Source: Schistosoma haematobium
Lineage: Eukaryota; Platyhelminthes; Trematoda; Strigeidida; Schistosomatidae
DNA length: 64,000 bases
Assembly (NCBI RefSeq): GCF_000699445.3
Contig: NC_067196.1
Coordinates: 2,976,001 to 3,040,000, forward strand
Direction of reading: 5' to 3'
The translations under genes were made by a program, and so were the position numbers. Below the pieces are notes generated by a model, which worked only from the letters and a program-made list of their open reading frames with translations, was not told the DNA's origin and made no database searches. This document shows, in pieces, positions 26,060-39,932 of this stretch. Each line of letters begins with the position of its first letter. Positions within the stretch are counted from its first letter, which is position 1.

Positions 26060-26305
26060 TTGAGTGACCAACTCGTGTGTGATACTATAGTTAGCATACC
26101 ATGCTCTGCTACTCCTTTTGAATCTGATAGTATTGGCAGTGGTCTTACACCACACCTTTTGCTGCATGACTCTGTCTGTAATTTAATAATGAGTTCCACC
26201 TCAAGATTAAAAAGTATACATAATATTAAGAGTGAACTAAACACTATCTTTAAGCACCTAAACGACATGCGTTCTAAAGTTGAATTACTTGCCAATTCAT
26301 CGTAG
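26060..26305 (+). other. Unrecognised 81-codon ORF with a possible coiled coil
   Basis: Open plus frame ending TAG at about 26305. The second half (LKSIHNIKSELNTIFKHLND) has heptad-like hydrophobic spacing. I do not recognise a family. It could be an exon or an ORF1 remnant of a non-LTR element; no RT is attached. Confidence 0.25.
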
Positions 26306-27186
26306 GCTAGGTTATATGGGGCTCACTTGATTCAGTTATCTCACAAGACAGCCACTGCAATCATTATGTAGGCAGATCTGATATTTGACAGACCACAGTG
26401 AACAAACTAACCCCACGGTTACCCTCAAACGTTTTTAATAATAAACATGTACGACGTAACTTTACTCAACACTTTCACATTGGGCAAGATGGACTACTAG
26501 GTTACTCATCATCAACCCAAACCCAACTGGTAGGTGCTTGTCTTAACTGTCCGCCTGGTCAAGTTTGACAAATTAATCCACTTTATCAAAAAAAAAAGAT
26601 CTTTCTGGCCTTCAAAATCCCTGGTCCCACTAGCAATACAGTTTGTTCAAGCGACATGTGGAGATAGGTCTGACAAACTTATTTTGTAAATAGTTTTTAG
26701 TATTATTTGTATTTGCCAATTTCTCACCACATGTACATTTATCATTAAATGATTGTACCTGTTGTTTTAGTGAATGACCCTGAACACTTTTTCCGTTGTG
26801 ATACTAACATAGCGTGACATGTCGTTGCTGGTTAACAAATACACTGCTTCTCACACATCCCTCGTTTTGTTTTCATCCGGGATTGAGTTAACTGAGATCT
26901 AAAACAAATATTATTTACATTCATAGACTGTGAGAGCGAATACACCATACCTTACTTTGGATTACACCACTGGGGATTTCATCCATACGTTTGGAATTAC
27001 CAAGCATCTATAATTGTGGATTTATTGTAACAGATTAAAGCTGAACACGCATCATTTTGAGTGAATTTAAGTAAAGTCCCATTTTTATTGTATTTGTAAC
27101 ATATAACTTGTATATATTAATATAACCATTGATTGTTATTAACTTTGTTGATACATTTTTGCGTTTATATATTGTCTGGTCCAGCA
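26306..27186. other. No recognised gene
   Basis: Contains a 10-base A-run near 26590 and no supported coding or structural feature. Homology to the outer end of the right P2 arm begins at about 27187. Confidence 0.35.
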
Positions 27187-27889
27187 CAGATATGAAAAAT
27201 GCGTTTGCTTCTCAGATTTGCTCGTCCATTTCTATTTCCACTCTGTCATTTAATGGCGTCGTAAACAGTATTATGGTTTGCATCGCCTTTTTGATACCGA
27301 TGTCACTTCTGATACTTGAATTTGGCGTGAAGAGAATCTATTTAACTCTGATTTTGCCAATTAATGTGTTCCAATGCAGGTATAGCCGCTACTTCATAAA
27401 TCGAGACAAATTGAGGTATTCAGACGCCGATATTTGCTATTTCTACAAAACTCGCATAAACGCTCGTTTGTTCAAACTGTCCAGTCATTAAGACAACACT
27501 TTTAAGCACACATTATCGATGTTTGAAGGTGTTGATGAATGCGAACGCTGAATTGCTTACGCGTGTAACCATCTTAAACCGCGAATTTGAACGTTTCTAG
27601 ATGGAGGCATTCACAGAAGATCATCTTGTAGTCCTGATTCGTATCATCAGCATACAAACCCAGACGTTTAATTTCATGAAAATATGGAACCACGAGCCAA
27701 AACTAGCTGAGTGATATTGCTAAAACATTTCAACGTCTTATTGCGACCTTGTATGTTCAAACAAAATCGTTGCAGGACCCACAAATTCATACTCGTGAAA
27801 TTGGTTGAGTTAAAATCCAAAAACCAACTCGAACATAACATCGGTTAAGAAGCCTCAGAAGGCCTACATGTAAACTTTGCACTATCGCG

Positions 27890-28432
27890 TTGTTGACATC
27901 AGAGATGAAAGCCGCACACAAGCACGATTTAATCTTCAAGAAGTCAGTCTGTAGTGAACAGAACACGAGTGGGGACAATCGAATGTATTTAACACAACAA
28001 TTACAGACTATCTCAATAAAGTCTGAATACCATATAGTAAATTGTCAATTTGCAAAATATTCATGCATCAAACCAAACTGGACTGTTTCTGTTGCAAACA
28101 CCAATCCATTGTCTCCCATTCCATTGTTCATGCGTTTTCTTACAAATTCCGTTGTGTTCTCGCTCTTCCTTTCTTCATCTTCCCCATTTTCTGCTGCCAG
28201 ACATCACGTACTTTTAACGCACGTTTTATACTACTCATATCAATATAAGAAGCTCACACCACAAGTCAACTATGTTAATAGCAGTTATCTGTCTACTGTT
28301 TCGGAGTGCGACATAAATCAAATTTACTATTGTCGAGATTCGTTGCGCGACATTGACAAATGCTTGATGCTTGAAGAGTGTGTTTGTGTTGACATCTTCA
28401 TGACTGAAATTGCTGAAACGGTTTCCTATTGA
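27890..28432 (+). other. 180-codon ORF in the left P2 arm, probably a retroelement fossil read backwards
   Basis: Open in both arms, but the arms are nearly one sequence, so this is weak evidence of selection. The opposite strand has its own open stretch of about 46 codons with a protein-like, acidic then mixed composition (ENGEDEERKSENTTEFVRKR). That suggests the real coding sense was the other strand, perhaps a gag-like protein. I do not assign a function. Confidence 0.3.
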
Positions 28433-29220
28433 TCATCCAGTAGCATCCAACGAAGCACATAGCCCAATGCTATACATGTTGGCCATATTACCGCTCAATC
28501 ATTCAATCTGTAGTCAGATAAAAATGACATTAAAAAGACAAGTTGATGAATGATGTGTGGAATTACAAAGTGTGAAAAATAAATGTTACTCTATCTTTTT
28601 CTGGATAGATCACCTACAGATTGTTCATAAGGAAATGTTTGATTTCGTTAGAACACAGGAAAGTACTTCAATACACAATCCTAGTCAGTGAAAGAAAAAC
28701 AATCAAAAGAAGAGTGAATTAATATGCTTGCAGCCATTGTTAATTATGAACTAGAACAACGCAAATTTACTCATTTAATTCGTCTATTCTGATTGGCATT
28801 TTCTTAACAAGACTTCTTTCTACGGAATTGAGTTATTGACCAATTTCGCAACCCTCCACCCTCACTCAGATTTGGGACCGCAATACCTCTAAAAGATGCA
28901 GAGTTAAAGTAAATTTAGTTCATGTAAAACGTGGGAACTTAAAGGACCTTACGCAATGAGCGATAGAAAGAAATAAGATGACAGTTCAAATGACCTGACA
29001 ACATAGATGGGGAATTCTAGCGAAAGATGTATAGTGGCAGTTAGTAGGATGGAGGACTCAAGTTTCGTTTTTTACTTAAAATGCTTGTAAATTGAGGCCA
29101 AATCGAAGCAGTCCGCAGAGTATGCACCTATGTCGATGAAAGCCTGACTGATTATAGTCCTAAACAACAATGAAAAGATTGAAGTAAGCAATACCAAGTG
29201 AATTTAAGCTTCACTCCAAT
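28433..29220. other. No recognised feature (mirror at about 55.12-55.91 kb)
   Basis: Arm sequence with no supported coding or structural element; identical in character in the right arm. Confidence 0.35.
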
Positions 29221-29229
29221 GTTCAAACA

Positions 29230-29380
29230 GGTGGTTATCAGGACTTAGTAGCTAAGTGTATAACGTGATGGCATTTGACGCGAAAGAAACAAGGTTCAAG
29301 TCCTGGAATAAACATCAGCTCTGGGATGCAAGTATTTCCAGCTTATAAGTCACAAATAGGGCAAAATGTAAGTCGTCGAT
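29230..29380 (+). repeat. tRNA-like SINE fossil (left arm, outer)
   Basis: A-box-like TAGCTAAGTGTAT at 29249-29261 and B-box GGTTCAAGTCC at 29293-29303, spaced as in a Pol III promoter. A decayed hammerhead region follows (AGCTTATAAGTCACAAATAG). Mirrored in the right arm. Confidence 0.6.
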
Positions 29381-30279
29381 TCTACTATCAATCTTTGTCT
29401 GTATAAATGTTACATTAACGAAAGAGGGAACAAAAATGTGATGAGTTCATTTTGTAATGCAATATTCGGTAATTGTGTTAGTTCTAACCAAAGTTATGAA
29501 AAGTCGGAAGCATCCAAAAGAAAGGTTTTCAACCATGTAACGATATCTAGGAAGAAATCCAATTTTAATTTAAAATCTGAATATTGATGTTATGTATACC
29601 TATGGCTTCTGGTGTTTGTTATATATTACTACCATATAGTATATTCAGTAGAAATGTAGAATAGACGTGTTGAGAATAAAAGAAAAAGGAATGTTCCCGC
29701 CCCTGGATGTAGCTCTGTCATAAGTGGTCTAACATAACTTACAAATAAATGCATGCATTACTCATCCGGCAGAACATGATGTAAACCTACTCAGGGAAAA
29801 TAGTAGAGCATCTATCCAATTAAGGATTTCAATATCGGGTAATCTTGGTTGAGCTCATTGATTAACTTACTTAAAATACAGCGTTATTTGAATAGTATCA
29901 ATTTATCTTTTTCTTTGTACTGTTATCATCATTAGATCACATGACAGATTCTAACTGAATTCTTGACTTCTGATTTCAAACACCTTCGATATTATTATAA
30001 TAACGATTATCGAGGTGATCGATGAACGAAAAATAAACATTATAATATGTAGAATACTTAGTAACACTCTACCAGCATTTAATGATGAGCAATCTGTTGA
30101 CCAAGAGATTACAACTCTTACATCCAGTAAATTCACAGGCGTATCGTTCAATGCTAAGACTATATGTCAAGCTATAAAATGTCGTACAACTACAACAAGT
30201 ATATGAACCGACAGTTTCACCCTCATATTCCTTAGTTATGTGGCGATAATACACCTAACATACTTTTTGGTGTATGCGC

Positions 30280-30790
30280 TATATTCTCAGACCAGGCGTG
30301 CATCCGAATAACTGGATGAACGGCTACATTACCACACAGTATGAGACTAAAGACCGAAGTGACGCTACTAACTACAGATCAATACATATCATTTTAGCAA
30401 TTCTATGACACATGGAGGCTGTAATATACGGTATCTCAGGTTGTTTTCCAACTCATTACCTTATTCCTAAACCACAACGTGGTTTTTAAAAAGGCGGTCG
30501 CACAAAGTCGTCTGGTATAATCAAGTCATTCGGCGATGTATCACACAGCATGATATATCATAAAATATACGAAATACATGGCCCTTTACTATGCTGGCGT
30601 AAATCATTCTTAAATGATTGTTACCGAATTCAAACACATCAGCACTTAAGGGAGTAACTAGTGGGGTTATTCAGGGATTGTACCAGGACCTCTTATATTC
30701 GTAATATACGTTGACAGCATCTGTAGCTGAGGAAACTTAGAAAAGACATCATTGTATTCTGATGACCTGAAGGAAACGTACTTATGCCAC
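30280..30790 (+). mobile_element. CR1-like reverse transcriptase fossil (left arm)
   Basis: Plus-strand fragments in order: ATNYRSIHIILAI (N-terminal RT block), QRGF, VTSGVIQG then GPLIFVIYVDS after a frameshift (B motif region), and LYSDDLK (C motif, two Asp kept). This matches the order in CR1/SR1-type non-LTR elements. It is heavily frameshifted, with no ORF1, endonuclease or 3' tail seen. The mirror copy in the right arm means insertion came before palindrome formation. Confidence 0.75.
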
Positions 30791-30920
30791 AAGAACGAAA
30801 TATTCAACATTTCTAATTCGTACGGCGGGAGTAAAACGAGATGGACGAATCTTGCAGCTGATGGGTTGTAAATGTCTAGCCAACAGCTCCGGATAACGTC
30901 CATCTATGAGAACTAACGAA

Positions 30921-31640
30921 GGCCAGTTCAAAATTAGATCGCTCTGTAATAATATGAAAACTCGTAATCTGACATTGATTGTCGTTAACCGTATTGTTTT
31001 TCCGACTAACAAGTAAATCCTTGAGCATCACTACACCTTGACATTCAACGACCACATGAGTAATCGTGCCATATTACTATATTTTATTATCGCGATTTGC
31101 GCTATTATGAATGTGCATGTTAATCGCTGGTAACGAAGCTTGAGTTGTTGGATCAGCATCGCTTTAATGATTAAGCTCTTGAGAGTTTGTCCCTCAATCA
31201 ATCGCTGGACATGCGACCGACATTTCATCTAAAGTAGAGTCTGTTGCGGATCAAAAACTGGTTTCTTTCAAATACTTTTACTGAGTATTTTGTTGAGTAC
31301 TCTCAGCATTCTGAATAATATTCACACGATGATGTGTATAAGGCTTGCAGACGACAGGTTTTAGATGTCTAGCCAGCAGCTTCGGATATCAGTCAACTAA
31401 TTCCATGCGTCTTATGGAATTCTACAGAGAGTGCGCGAAATGCGATCAAAAGTTTTGATCCAGAGTTAGGTTATGTACAGTAAAACTTGAGTATTCGGAC
31501 TGATAGAATAGGCCAAGAAACTCTGAAAATTTTCGAAATTACATATGTATATGTGAATATCAAATGGAAACCATATTAGGTGATAATTTGTCTTCTTGTT
31601 TCACAGATATTTTATTGAAACTCTCTATAATCGATTCAGT
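30921..31640. repeat. Direct repeat, outer copy (left arm)
   Basis: Same orientation as 40641-41330, 9.72 kb away. The first 250 bases (30934-31184 against 40654-40904) differ at only three sites by eye; the rest is clearly diverged. This is the boundary sequence of the ancestral unit. Confidence 0.85.
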
Positions 31641-33699
31641 CATTCTGGTTCGTCTGCTTTTAAGCACATTGAGTTCGAAGTGATGGTGAGAAACAAACAT
31701 TCAAGCGTCCACACAGATCATGTCAATTGATCATTCAACCAGACAATGGAGTACAATCATATACAGTGTTTGATGATCTAGTAAGTCTGAATAGCCATTT
31801 CAATAGTCTTGTAGTTTGTGCAGCAGCAATAAAACGAGATGGACATATCGTGTAAGAAGTATCAAGTCCAAACTAATCCTATGCCCGTTCTAAGTCGTAT
31901 GCAGCAACCTGTGATTATATTTTGAAGTGGATGATATTCCAGTGTCTGAATGTTATATTATTATAGACCTTGAATTTTGGATGTTTACCTGACTTCAATT
32001 TTTCAACACATAACACTTAAGTCAGATCGACAGCACATGTGGGCTTCGTATCTTGCCATTTCCATGACAGTGAGTCTCTACTAGTAACATAGACAGTTTG
32101 TGTCTTCCCAACGCTAAGCTTCTTCAAAAGAAAACCTAACATTTCAAGTGTTATGTAAAGTCGAAAACAATTGCGTAGTAAATCTGTTCCTAATTATTTC
32201 AGTTCGCCTATGTGCTCAAGATGCCGATTTCAGTAGTTCACATCACACTTAGATGCTAGCAATAAAAAGAAACAAATACTGGTCCCTTGAAACTTCTTTC
32301 TCTGTGTTAGGTTTTTATATTATCATCTTTGGTACTAGATTCGAAAATCCAGTGTCTTCGATTCGTCTGCTTTTATAAACGCCAAATTGAGTTTGAAGTG
32401 ACGGAGAGAAGCAAACACAGAACATGTCAATTAATCATCCAATCAGACAATGTTTTATGATCTAGCAAATATGAATAGCCAGAAGGAATTACTACCCATA
32501 ATGAAAGAAAGCATTTCGGAATTCGTTTCAACAACCACTGTGAATTAATTCCGTATCTGAATAGACTCATTCGATTAACATGATATGATGCCAACAAATG
32601 ACTTCAAAACCGAATATTATTATTAGGCTGATTTGATCATCATATGGTTGTAATAGCGTACTCAATGGATTTTCGTATCACTTTAAAACAGCGTTTACCA
32701 TATTCAACGGTGTTTAGGCAAAATTTACCTTTTGAAAACCTTAAAATTAAATGATTCGTCAATTCTCATATATAAATTCATTATTAAACTTGGTAACACA
32801 TTGGAAGCAATAATAATTAGTTATCCTACGAAGTTTACAGACAATTATTGCTTTAGTCTATTTCCTTTCATTGGAGATCCAGAGATACAAATAAGAACAT
32901 TTATTGTGGTTCACTTCTAAAGACATAAATGTATCTCATAAGACTTTCGACACGATTTCTAGAATTTAAATCACTTTTAATTACAGAACCATCGCACCAT
33001 CTGTGAACAAATTTGACCATGTGCTTCACGACATCTACTTTTCAAGAGTTCACCGATTTACCGATAGCAGTCTGTGACTAACGAGTGAACAATCTTGCAA
33101 CTAGATGTGTACCACTTGTGGGATTTATCAACGATTGTTTGCAAGATGCATTAAGAGTCTATCGTCACGATTTACTGTGAAAAATTCAATATAATTGTCC
33201 TTACACAAATATCTTTTAAATTATGCTTCAGAAATACGAAATAACAGAAACAGTAGACACGTTTCAACTTTATTATTAAACATAGGTTTAACTGTAACAA
33301 ATTTACGCAGTAATCAATATGGAGGGAATACGAACTGATTTGGACAGTCGCCGAGGGAATGGCAGTCCACGTAATGATGTGTAAGATTGAAGCAAATCCT
33401 CACCTCTTCCAGGAGACGCACTCCACTCTGGAAAAATGAGAGAACGGCAGAGTTAAGCCAATATTTCACAATGATCGAAATCAAGTTCAGCTCTAAAGGT
33501 ATCAATTAACATAAGTGTATTATAAACTTCATGTGTCGGAACGATTGTTTGTCTACCCATTTCATTATGACTAGATGTTGTGCATAATTCGTAAATGACA
33601 AATGTCCACGAATTGTTATTAAACATATAATGTGTAAGATTACTACAATTATCGCGTTCGCATTTAGCAATATCTGATTGTTATAAGCGAAGATGAATA

Positions 33700-33866
33700 C
33701 TGCCTGGTAGTGGACACACGTTTCATCCTATTTAGGACTGCTCAGCTGGACGTACTTGCATCCCTGGGTTGATGTTCACTTCAAGACTCGAACCTTGTAG
33801 CTATCGCGCCAATCACCATCACGTTATCCACCTAGTTACTGAATCCTGATAGCCACCTGTTTGTGC
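33700..33866 (-). repeat. tRNA-like SINE fossil with hammerhead core (copy C intron 8)
   Basis: Mirror of 50473-50640. It has a B box read on minus as GGTTCGAGTCT, and the hammerhead-like core with its GAAAC. Confidence 0.6.
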
Positions 33867-34510
33867 AATGGGGTGAAGTTTGATTCCACTTGCATTTGTT
33901 CGCATCCACTGTTAGTCACAATCAATATCTGCTTATAAAGCTCGTGAATTAAGACAATATCGAGGCAGGTTTGTTGGTTCATATTTTCACTTCAAATCAG
34001 TTACAATATGCTTTCAACTTCACTTATTGTCTAACTACATTCTTATTAACAGTTTGCTGAAATACCGTTTACCAGTTATATAACATTCTGGAAAGTCGAA
34101 TGGTACGATAAAAAAACGTGTTTTATTTTTACATTCGTAAAGGAATCGATTACTGATTACTGATACACTCACCTGTCCGATTACATTGGTGCACTTCAAG
34201 AAACCATGGTGACCGTATTCTTTCTTCAGTACGTTCTGAAAATCGCTTGCCTGTGAAAAATAGAACGAAAATTCATTTCTAATATGTATGAAATATAATG
34301 ATTACAATGCTTTTGCAACAATATTTAAAAGTAATGGAGATGGTTAATTAAATGACGTAACGTCACAAACAGTTGCAAATACAGTCATGAAGGTATGAGA
34401 CACAAGTGAAGAGGGAGGTGGATATTTTCAAATGTGAAGTAGTAGAGGCACACAGAGGCGACCAGACTGGGGAAACCATCCTCTACATATAAAGAAAACC
34501 ACTACTACTA

Positions 34511-34511
<1 letters not shown>

Positions 34512-34541
<30 letters not shown>
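34512..34541. repeat. (TAA)10 microsatellite in copy C intron 7
   Basis: Ten TAA units. The mirror array in the right arm has eleven, which accounts for the shift of the pairing sum from 84336 to 84339 between exons 7 and 8. Confidence 0.95.
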
Positions 34542-34543
<2 letters not shown>

Positions 34544-37500
34544 GTGGTAGTAGTAGTATTTGCTCACAGTTTTCTTACTGAAAAAAGCTACAGCTTACAA
34601 AATTTCAATTCTGATGTGAACGGATTCACGTACCTTTCACTGTGTTGGATATGTGATTATCCAAGTGTAGCTTGTTTCGTGAAATAATAGTCGTTTATCT
34701 AGAGTAGCAAAACATTTACTGTTCTTGCCTGTTAACCATTGAAGTTCTTAATCCTTGTTTTGTCAGTTCTAACTGACGTCGACATTCGGTTCATGAAGCC
34801 ATCACACTAGTTTAGTATCAGTGATCACACTGACAGATTTCGTACAACATTCGCATCACTTTGAATAGTTAGTAGGTATCTCTTGGAGTCGGCCAATTAT
34901 GTTAAAATATCCCCTCAAATTCAATGGAAATTCGTTATTTAACAACAAACGGTAACACGGTTGATTGTTCAATGAAATGTTCCTTTTAAATGAGTTCACA
35001 CTCTATCTGATCATGCATAATTATAGATGTGACCGACGTTTGAACTGGGTTAGATCCCAACCATTATTTTATCGAGCATATATGATGGTGCAGTCATGAA
35101 AATTGATTTATTCTCTAAGACTTACATCATATTTCATGGAAGCATGCGGTGTGATACCATGTTTTTTCAGATTACTAAAATAATAGAAAACAAATATAAA
35201 CAAAGATATAAGATGTAATTGGCTAATTTAACAAGTATTCACTTACACAGTAACATTAGACATCCGGTTTTTACTCATCAGACATCGGTTGTTTAATCAA
35301 CCGATACGCATGATCAAATTATATGCTCTTCTCAGTCGTATTACTGAAAACAACTGAAGAGCCTCATTTCAGTCGAAAATGGGCGTCCTCAATCCCACTT
35401 ATGGGACATAACGCATCTGTTCATAGTCAGTATGATTAGTTTGTTTCACAAGTCGATCACGAATATGAGGACGATCAATATGGCTAACTATATGTTATCA
35501 TAAATTTATTACAACATGGATCACTTACTCCAGTAGTTTCAGTTTTTCATCTCGTCAATACCAAATTTGAAGTACCGATATTGATTACCGATTAGAGGGT
35601 CCTGTAGTGCACACCTGCCATGTATGTCAAATTCATATTTCCTATAAGTGGACACAGTTGAAAATATTTCATAAAGTAACCAAATGTAATTTGAAAAGTA
35701 CACGATAACGGCCTAAACTGTCTTCGAAAACGAACATCATGAGTTTATTGTTTGTTGAAAGACTCCTAGTTTCAATCATCTGAAAGTTGAAGATTCAGCA
35801 TAAAGTGCCTTATCATTTTTAAGTTGATTTTTCTGTGATGTTTTACTCACAAGACTTATACATAATTGAAATTTGTTCGACGACAAATCGAAAACATGAA
35901 TGACAACACGATGGCTTCTAACAACGTCAATTCAATGAAACAATACAGGAAGTCTTTGTCAACTCTGTCACATTCATCAGTCAACAAAGCATATCGTCGA
36001 GGGTTGATTTCCATTTGCAGATCATTCTGCTTTCGACAGAACACACATCTTCATCTGAAGTTCGTTTTCCGAGCCAAAATATCATCACTGCATGGCTTCT
36101 TTACACAAAACCACTTCAACTTAGTAACTATCAAACGTTCTCATCTGCTCAATGATGTTTGCGTTTACGGAGTGTGGTTCAATGGCCAGTTACATTGGGG
36201 ATCATGACCAGAAAACTATATCGTTTAATCGACAGAGAACGTTGTTTAATCCCCGGAAGAAATATTCGGTTAATGAAATATTATCAGATCTCTTACCAAA
36301 ATACAGCTGGATAGCTGTAATTTTTCAAAAATGGCCACAGTTTTTTAGATCGCCTAGTAGTCCCTGAAATAGAATGAGAGAATAAATTTAAAGAATGGCC
36401 TTAGTGAATTATTGCATCGGAAAATCTGCTACGAACAAGCGAAATTAAACACTTTTGTTCGCAGCATCATTGTAAAATTCCACGTTTATTCCCATCCGGT
36501 GATGAACATCGCTCGAGGATCAAAAATCGATCAAACTTTAGCATTATCTGCTTATAGAAAATAGCAATTAGCTCAATCACTACCAAGCAGTGGCTGATAC
36601 AAATCCAGTGGTTTGCTTGACATTCGATAAGTTAATTAAAATGAGATAGTGTGAACATGATTAAAAATGGCTGAAATTTATATCTGACTAACCTGCAATT
36701 GTGCTATATCAAATTGTTCTTTCGATTTACACTTTGGATTTTTATGACGTGCAATTTTGGGCCTTAAAAAATGATATACAAAATACATTACAGTTAACCA
36801 AATATTTACATCCATTCACTGAGTTGTATATTTTGGAAATTTGATTGCTTATATTTATCAATAAACAGCTATAATTTCAGTGTAAAATGTGTGTATCATT
36901 CGGAATAATTAAATCATAGTAGTTGCAAAGCGTATATGAGTGTGCCCACTTAAATCTATTCAACGCCATTATATTGATTCACAGCATGCATTATTGTTGT
37001 TACGGTGGTCAGAAAACTTACTGTTCCTTAGTGAAACAGTGGAACTGAGACCAAATGTAATTTGATGCTGATCGATGAGCTCCACAATTTAAATTTACTC
37101 CGTCGCACGGACGCGCTGAAAACGACAAGTCAATGCTAGGCACTCAACTCATCATTCAACACTATTTCATAAATAATAAGTTCAATGTTTTCAAGAATGC
37201 TGTTTGACATGAGTGTACAACAATGTAATGTTGAAACCTGTAGGCATTTCGGATAAGCTCTTATTATAAAATCGTACTAATGGTCATTGGATCTAACATA
37301 GCAGGTCGGAAGTTTACAGACATAGTGCCCAATGATTATCCATGACATTGCTTGTGTATATTCGACAACATTACAAAGCACATATTTCATAAATTAGATG
37401 TAATCTTACCACATTCCATGAATAGTAAAACCATCTAATTCTTTCGGTGGAGCACTCTAAAAGGAAGAATTTCAAATAATTATTACTCAGTTGAACAACG

Positions 37501-38426
37501 ATGTATGTGAATATAATATGTGTTGAAGCTTATCAAATGCGATTCAAGTGACTAGATAATTTTTCAAAGTGAAATAAGTTGCTTCGGCCATTTGCCTTCA
37601 AAAGCTGATCCTTGATATACACTCGAAATAACCCATACCCAAGCTGACAGACCTAAACACTGGAAATGTCATTGTGTTCAGTTTCAAGCAATCTTTGGCA
37701 GTGATGTGCCTAATTGTCCTGATTCAATCCAATCAATATACAGTTAGAATCCCCATGTTTGGTGAAATAAAGTATTACCTCTACAAAGTGAGCGTAACCT
37801 GTCAATGAATATCACAATGATCAGTACTCGATCAGCGAATGACTCTGGTCCATATCCACGAACGGAAGAGAATCGTACAGATTGATTTCATTGTATATTA
37901 ATCAATAAAATTCATCTGTGAAACGTGAATCGATAGATTCAAGTTCATGGTAAAGGATAACATTTCAAGTAAACGAAAGTTTTATTACTTTTTGCGCCAG
38001 ATAATACGATGGTGGCCAAGTCACAGCAAACAAGTAGTATTCAAAGTTGACTTGACCGTATCCTACATGTAGGATGATAACAAGTGTTGACACAAGGAAA
38101 CACAGTGACCTGCAAACAATAGACAATTAACATGGTCGATGAAGTGCAAAACACATCTTTGAAAAATACGAAGACAGTGAAAACCGCTAATTGACTGGAA
38201 TATTTTTGTACGAAACTTGATTACGGGAGATCGTTCACTCGACAGATTGTTGATGAATAAATCTTACATACCAGATTGCAATCAACAGTTTAGAGAATCA
38301 ATATTTCTAGCATAACTTTTAATATATCTCGTCCCAGTACTTTGTTAAGGGGAATAGATCATTGCGTTCTCATGTTAACGAAATCAAGTACACTTTATAT
38401 GCAGAGATTGATGATGAAGGACGTGG

Positions 38427-38497
38427 AATCCAAGGCGAGCGTTTCGTCTTATTTGGAACTTGTCAGTTGAATACACTTCTATCACAGACTCGAATTC
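38427..38497 (-). repeat. Hammerhead-bearing SINE remnant (copy C intron 1)
   Basis: Mirror of 45840-45910. On minus it carries a CTGACAAG core followed by AAATAAGACGAAACGC. Confidence 0.5.
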
Positions 38498-39196
38498 AGC
38501 TCAGCTCAGCTCTCATGACCATATACATCAAACACATTATTTTAACTATCATGTGAAGCTAACATCACATTTATCAGTGATTTTCAGTCCAACTGTTTAT
38601 TGTGTGAGCTCGGCAGTTATATACAATACCAGTGTGTACTATGTTCGTTATGCGAAACGATCATCTAGTCCGAAGCAATATGAATGGTTTCATTAGGAGT
38701 TTTATGACTAATAAACGTTTGACGAACCATTTCTTCGTAGTATGATTAGTTTAACGTCGAAACTCATTGAAATCAGACTGGATCGTGCTCTCGATTAAAA
38801 TAGAAAATAATCGTTTTGCGAGAATCTGTCGGAAACCTTTTCCACAATCCGTGAGATGTTGCAACGGTAAGTACATACCAAAACAGAATACTTAGCAAGG
38901 ACGCCGTCGTATTGGCAGATATATGTGTCTCATTTAACCCATATAAAAGATTTATTCGGTCAAGCACTGAATCAAGTGAAGAACAAAGTCAATAAATGAA
39001 AAAACGTGATTGAGAAAAGAAACGACTAGCTCCTCATTCCAAAAATAAAGAATGGTTTATCACTCTTACCTGATTCGTAGATAACAGTAATTGTCAAACA
39101 GGCAATAAAAACAAGACCTCAACTCACTGTACTCTCATCATCAATTCAAATCTGCTGATGTATTGTGATAACTGAGCACACAATCTTTCCAACACT

Positions 39197-39207
39197 GTTA
39201 TATATAC
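39197..39207 (-). promoter_or_regulatory. TATA box of copy C
   Basis: GTATATATAAC on minus, about 60 bases before the ATG at 39136-39138. Identical to the copy D box; an in-frame second ATG lies one codon upstream (39139-39141). Confidence 0.65.
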
Positions 39208-39650
39208 ACTGAAATTTACATGATTTTAACCAGTGAAAGAAGATGGCACGTTTGCAGAACACATAATGTAATTATTAATACTGATCTCATAATCTCATAT
39301 AATCTCACTCACCGTGCTCAGTTCCGTAAAAACACGATTTCTTTACACGTTTACATGAAGCACATCACGTGATACTCATTGACGGTCCTCGTTTTTCTCC
39401 ATGTATGTTTCTAGTCGGATCCAATTCATCAAACCATGAACCATCTGATAATCAATGAAGAACTACTGCATCATCATTTCAGCGTTCTCATTTTAGTGTT
39501 CCTTGTCTCTACGACAGTCCTCTCACTAGTACGAGCCATGTTACATGTTTCACTCAAATCATCAGCTATTATCTGACAGTTTCCAAGCTCATCATTATCA
39601 CACCTATCACCTCCTCATATATGTTATTATTGTTATTATTATAAGAAGCT

Positions 39651-39932
39651 TTATTCAACATTATACTTTTGGTACAACATAGAATTCTCAGCATAAAGTA
39701 TTTCAACAAGTTTCTTTTTCTTATATCTTGATCGATTATGACGATAAATTTCGAATGGTGACCAGTTAGATGTTAGGGATTCGGTTATCCACGATTGATT
39801 AATGTTCATTCGTTTCATTGCATATTGCCAGCCACCATGATGTCGCTGATTGTACCTTTCGGTATCCCGTATAGCGAAAGGTTGTAAACTTTTCATAAAC
39901 GCGCCCGAATAGATTGCGAGCACAATAGACAT
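39651..39932 (-). CDS. 93-codon single-exon ORF, unknown function (left arm)
   Basis: Identical protein to the right-arm copy at 44406-44687; see that entry. TTTTAG directly precedes it on the minus strand, so it may be a terminal exon rather than a whole gene. Confidence 0.4.
   Translation of the reverse strand: MSIVLAIYSGAFMKSLQPFAIRDTERYNQRHHGGWQYAMKRMNINQSWITESLTSNWSPFEIYRHNRSRYKKKKLVEILYAENSMLYQKYNVE

Larger units (their letters stand above)
33314..39138 (-). pseudogene. T2 ribonuclease (omega-1-like) copy C, nine exons, left arm
   Basis: Exons on minus: 39128-39138, 37989-38109, 37410-37456, 36693-36762, 36297-36363, 35529-35641, 35126-35174, 34173-34250, 33314-33427 (stop TGA). All splice sites look usable. 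CAS I reads FTIHGMW. CAS II reads KYEFDIHG: the first catalytic His is Tyr and the Lys is Ile, while Glu and the last His remain. WPPTFC of copy B is WPPSYY here, losing a usually conserved Cys. Exon 5 is 67 bases against 68 in copy B, and exon 6 is 113 against 114, so the frame breaks; both losses lie in or beside A-runs. Exon 7 has full length (49), unlike copy D. Even with frames open, the CAS II changes would be expected to abolish normal T2 catalysis. Confidence 0.92.

Noticed and set aside
29249..29303. Possible tRNA gene (A and B boxes)
   Set aside because: No acceptor stem or anticodon arm can be folded, and the same boxes recur with hammerhead remains, so it is a SINE.
30667..30903. 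78-codon minus ORF mirrored at 53436-53669
   Set aside because: It is the antisense shadow of the CR1-like RT motif region.
35866..36207. 113-codon ORF mirrored at 48129-48470
   Set aside because: It is antisense to intron 5 of the T2 gene, and a differing A-run changes its neighbouring frame between the arms.
38362..38696. Overlapping 64- and 78-codon ORFs mirrored at 45641-45975
   Set aside because: They lie antisense within intron 1 and across the SINE fossil of copies C/D; not open in copy B.
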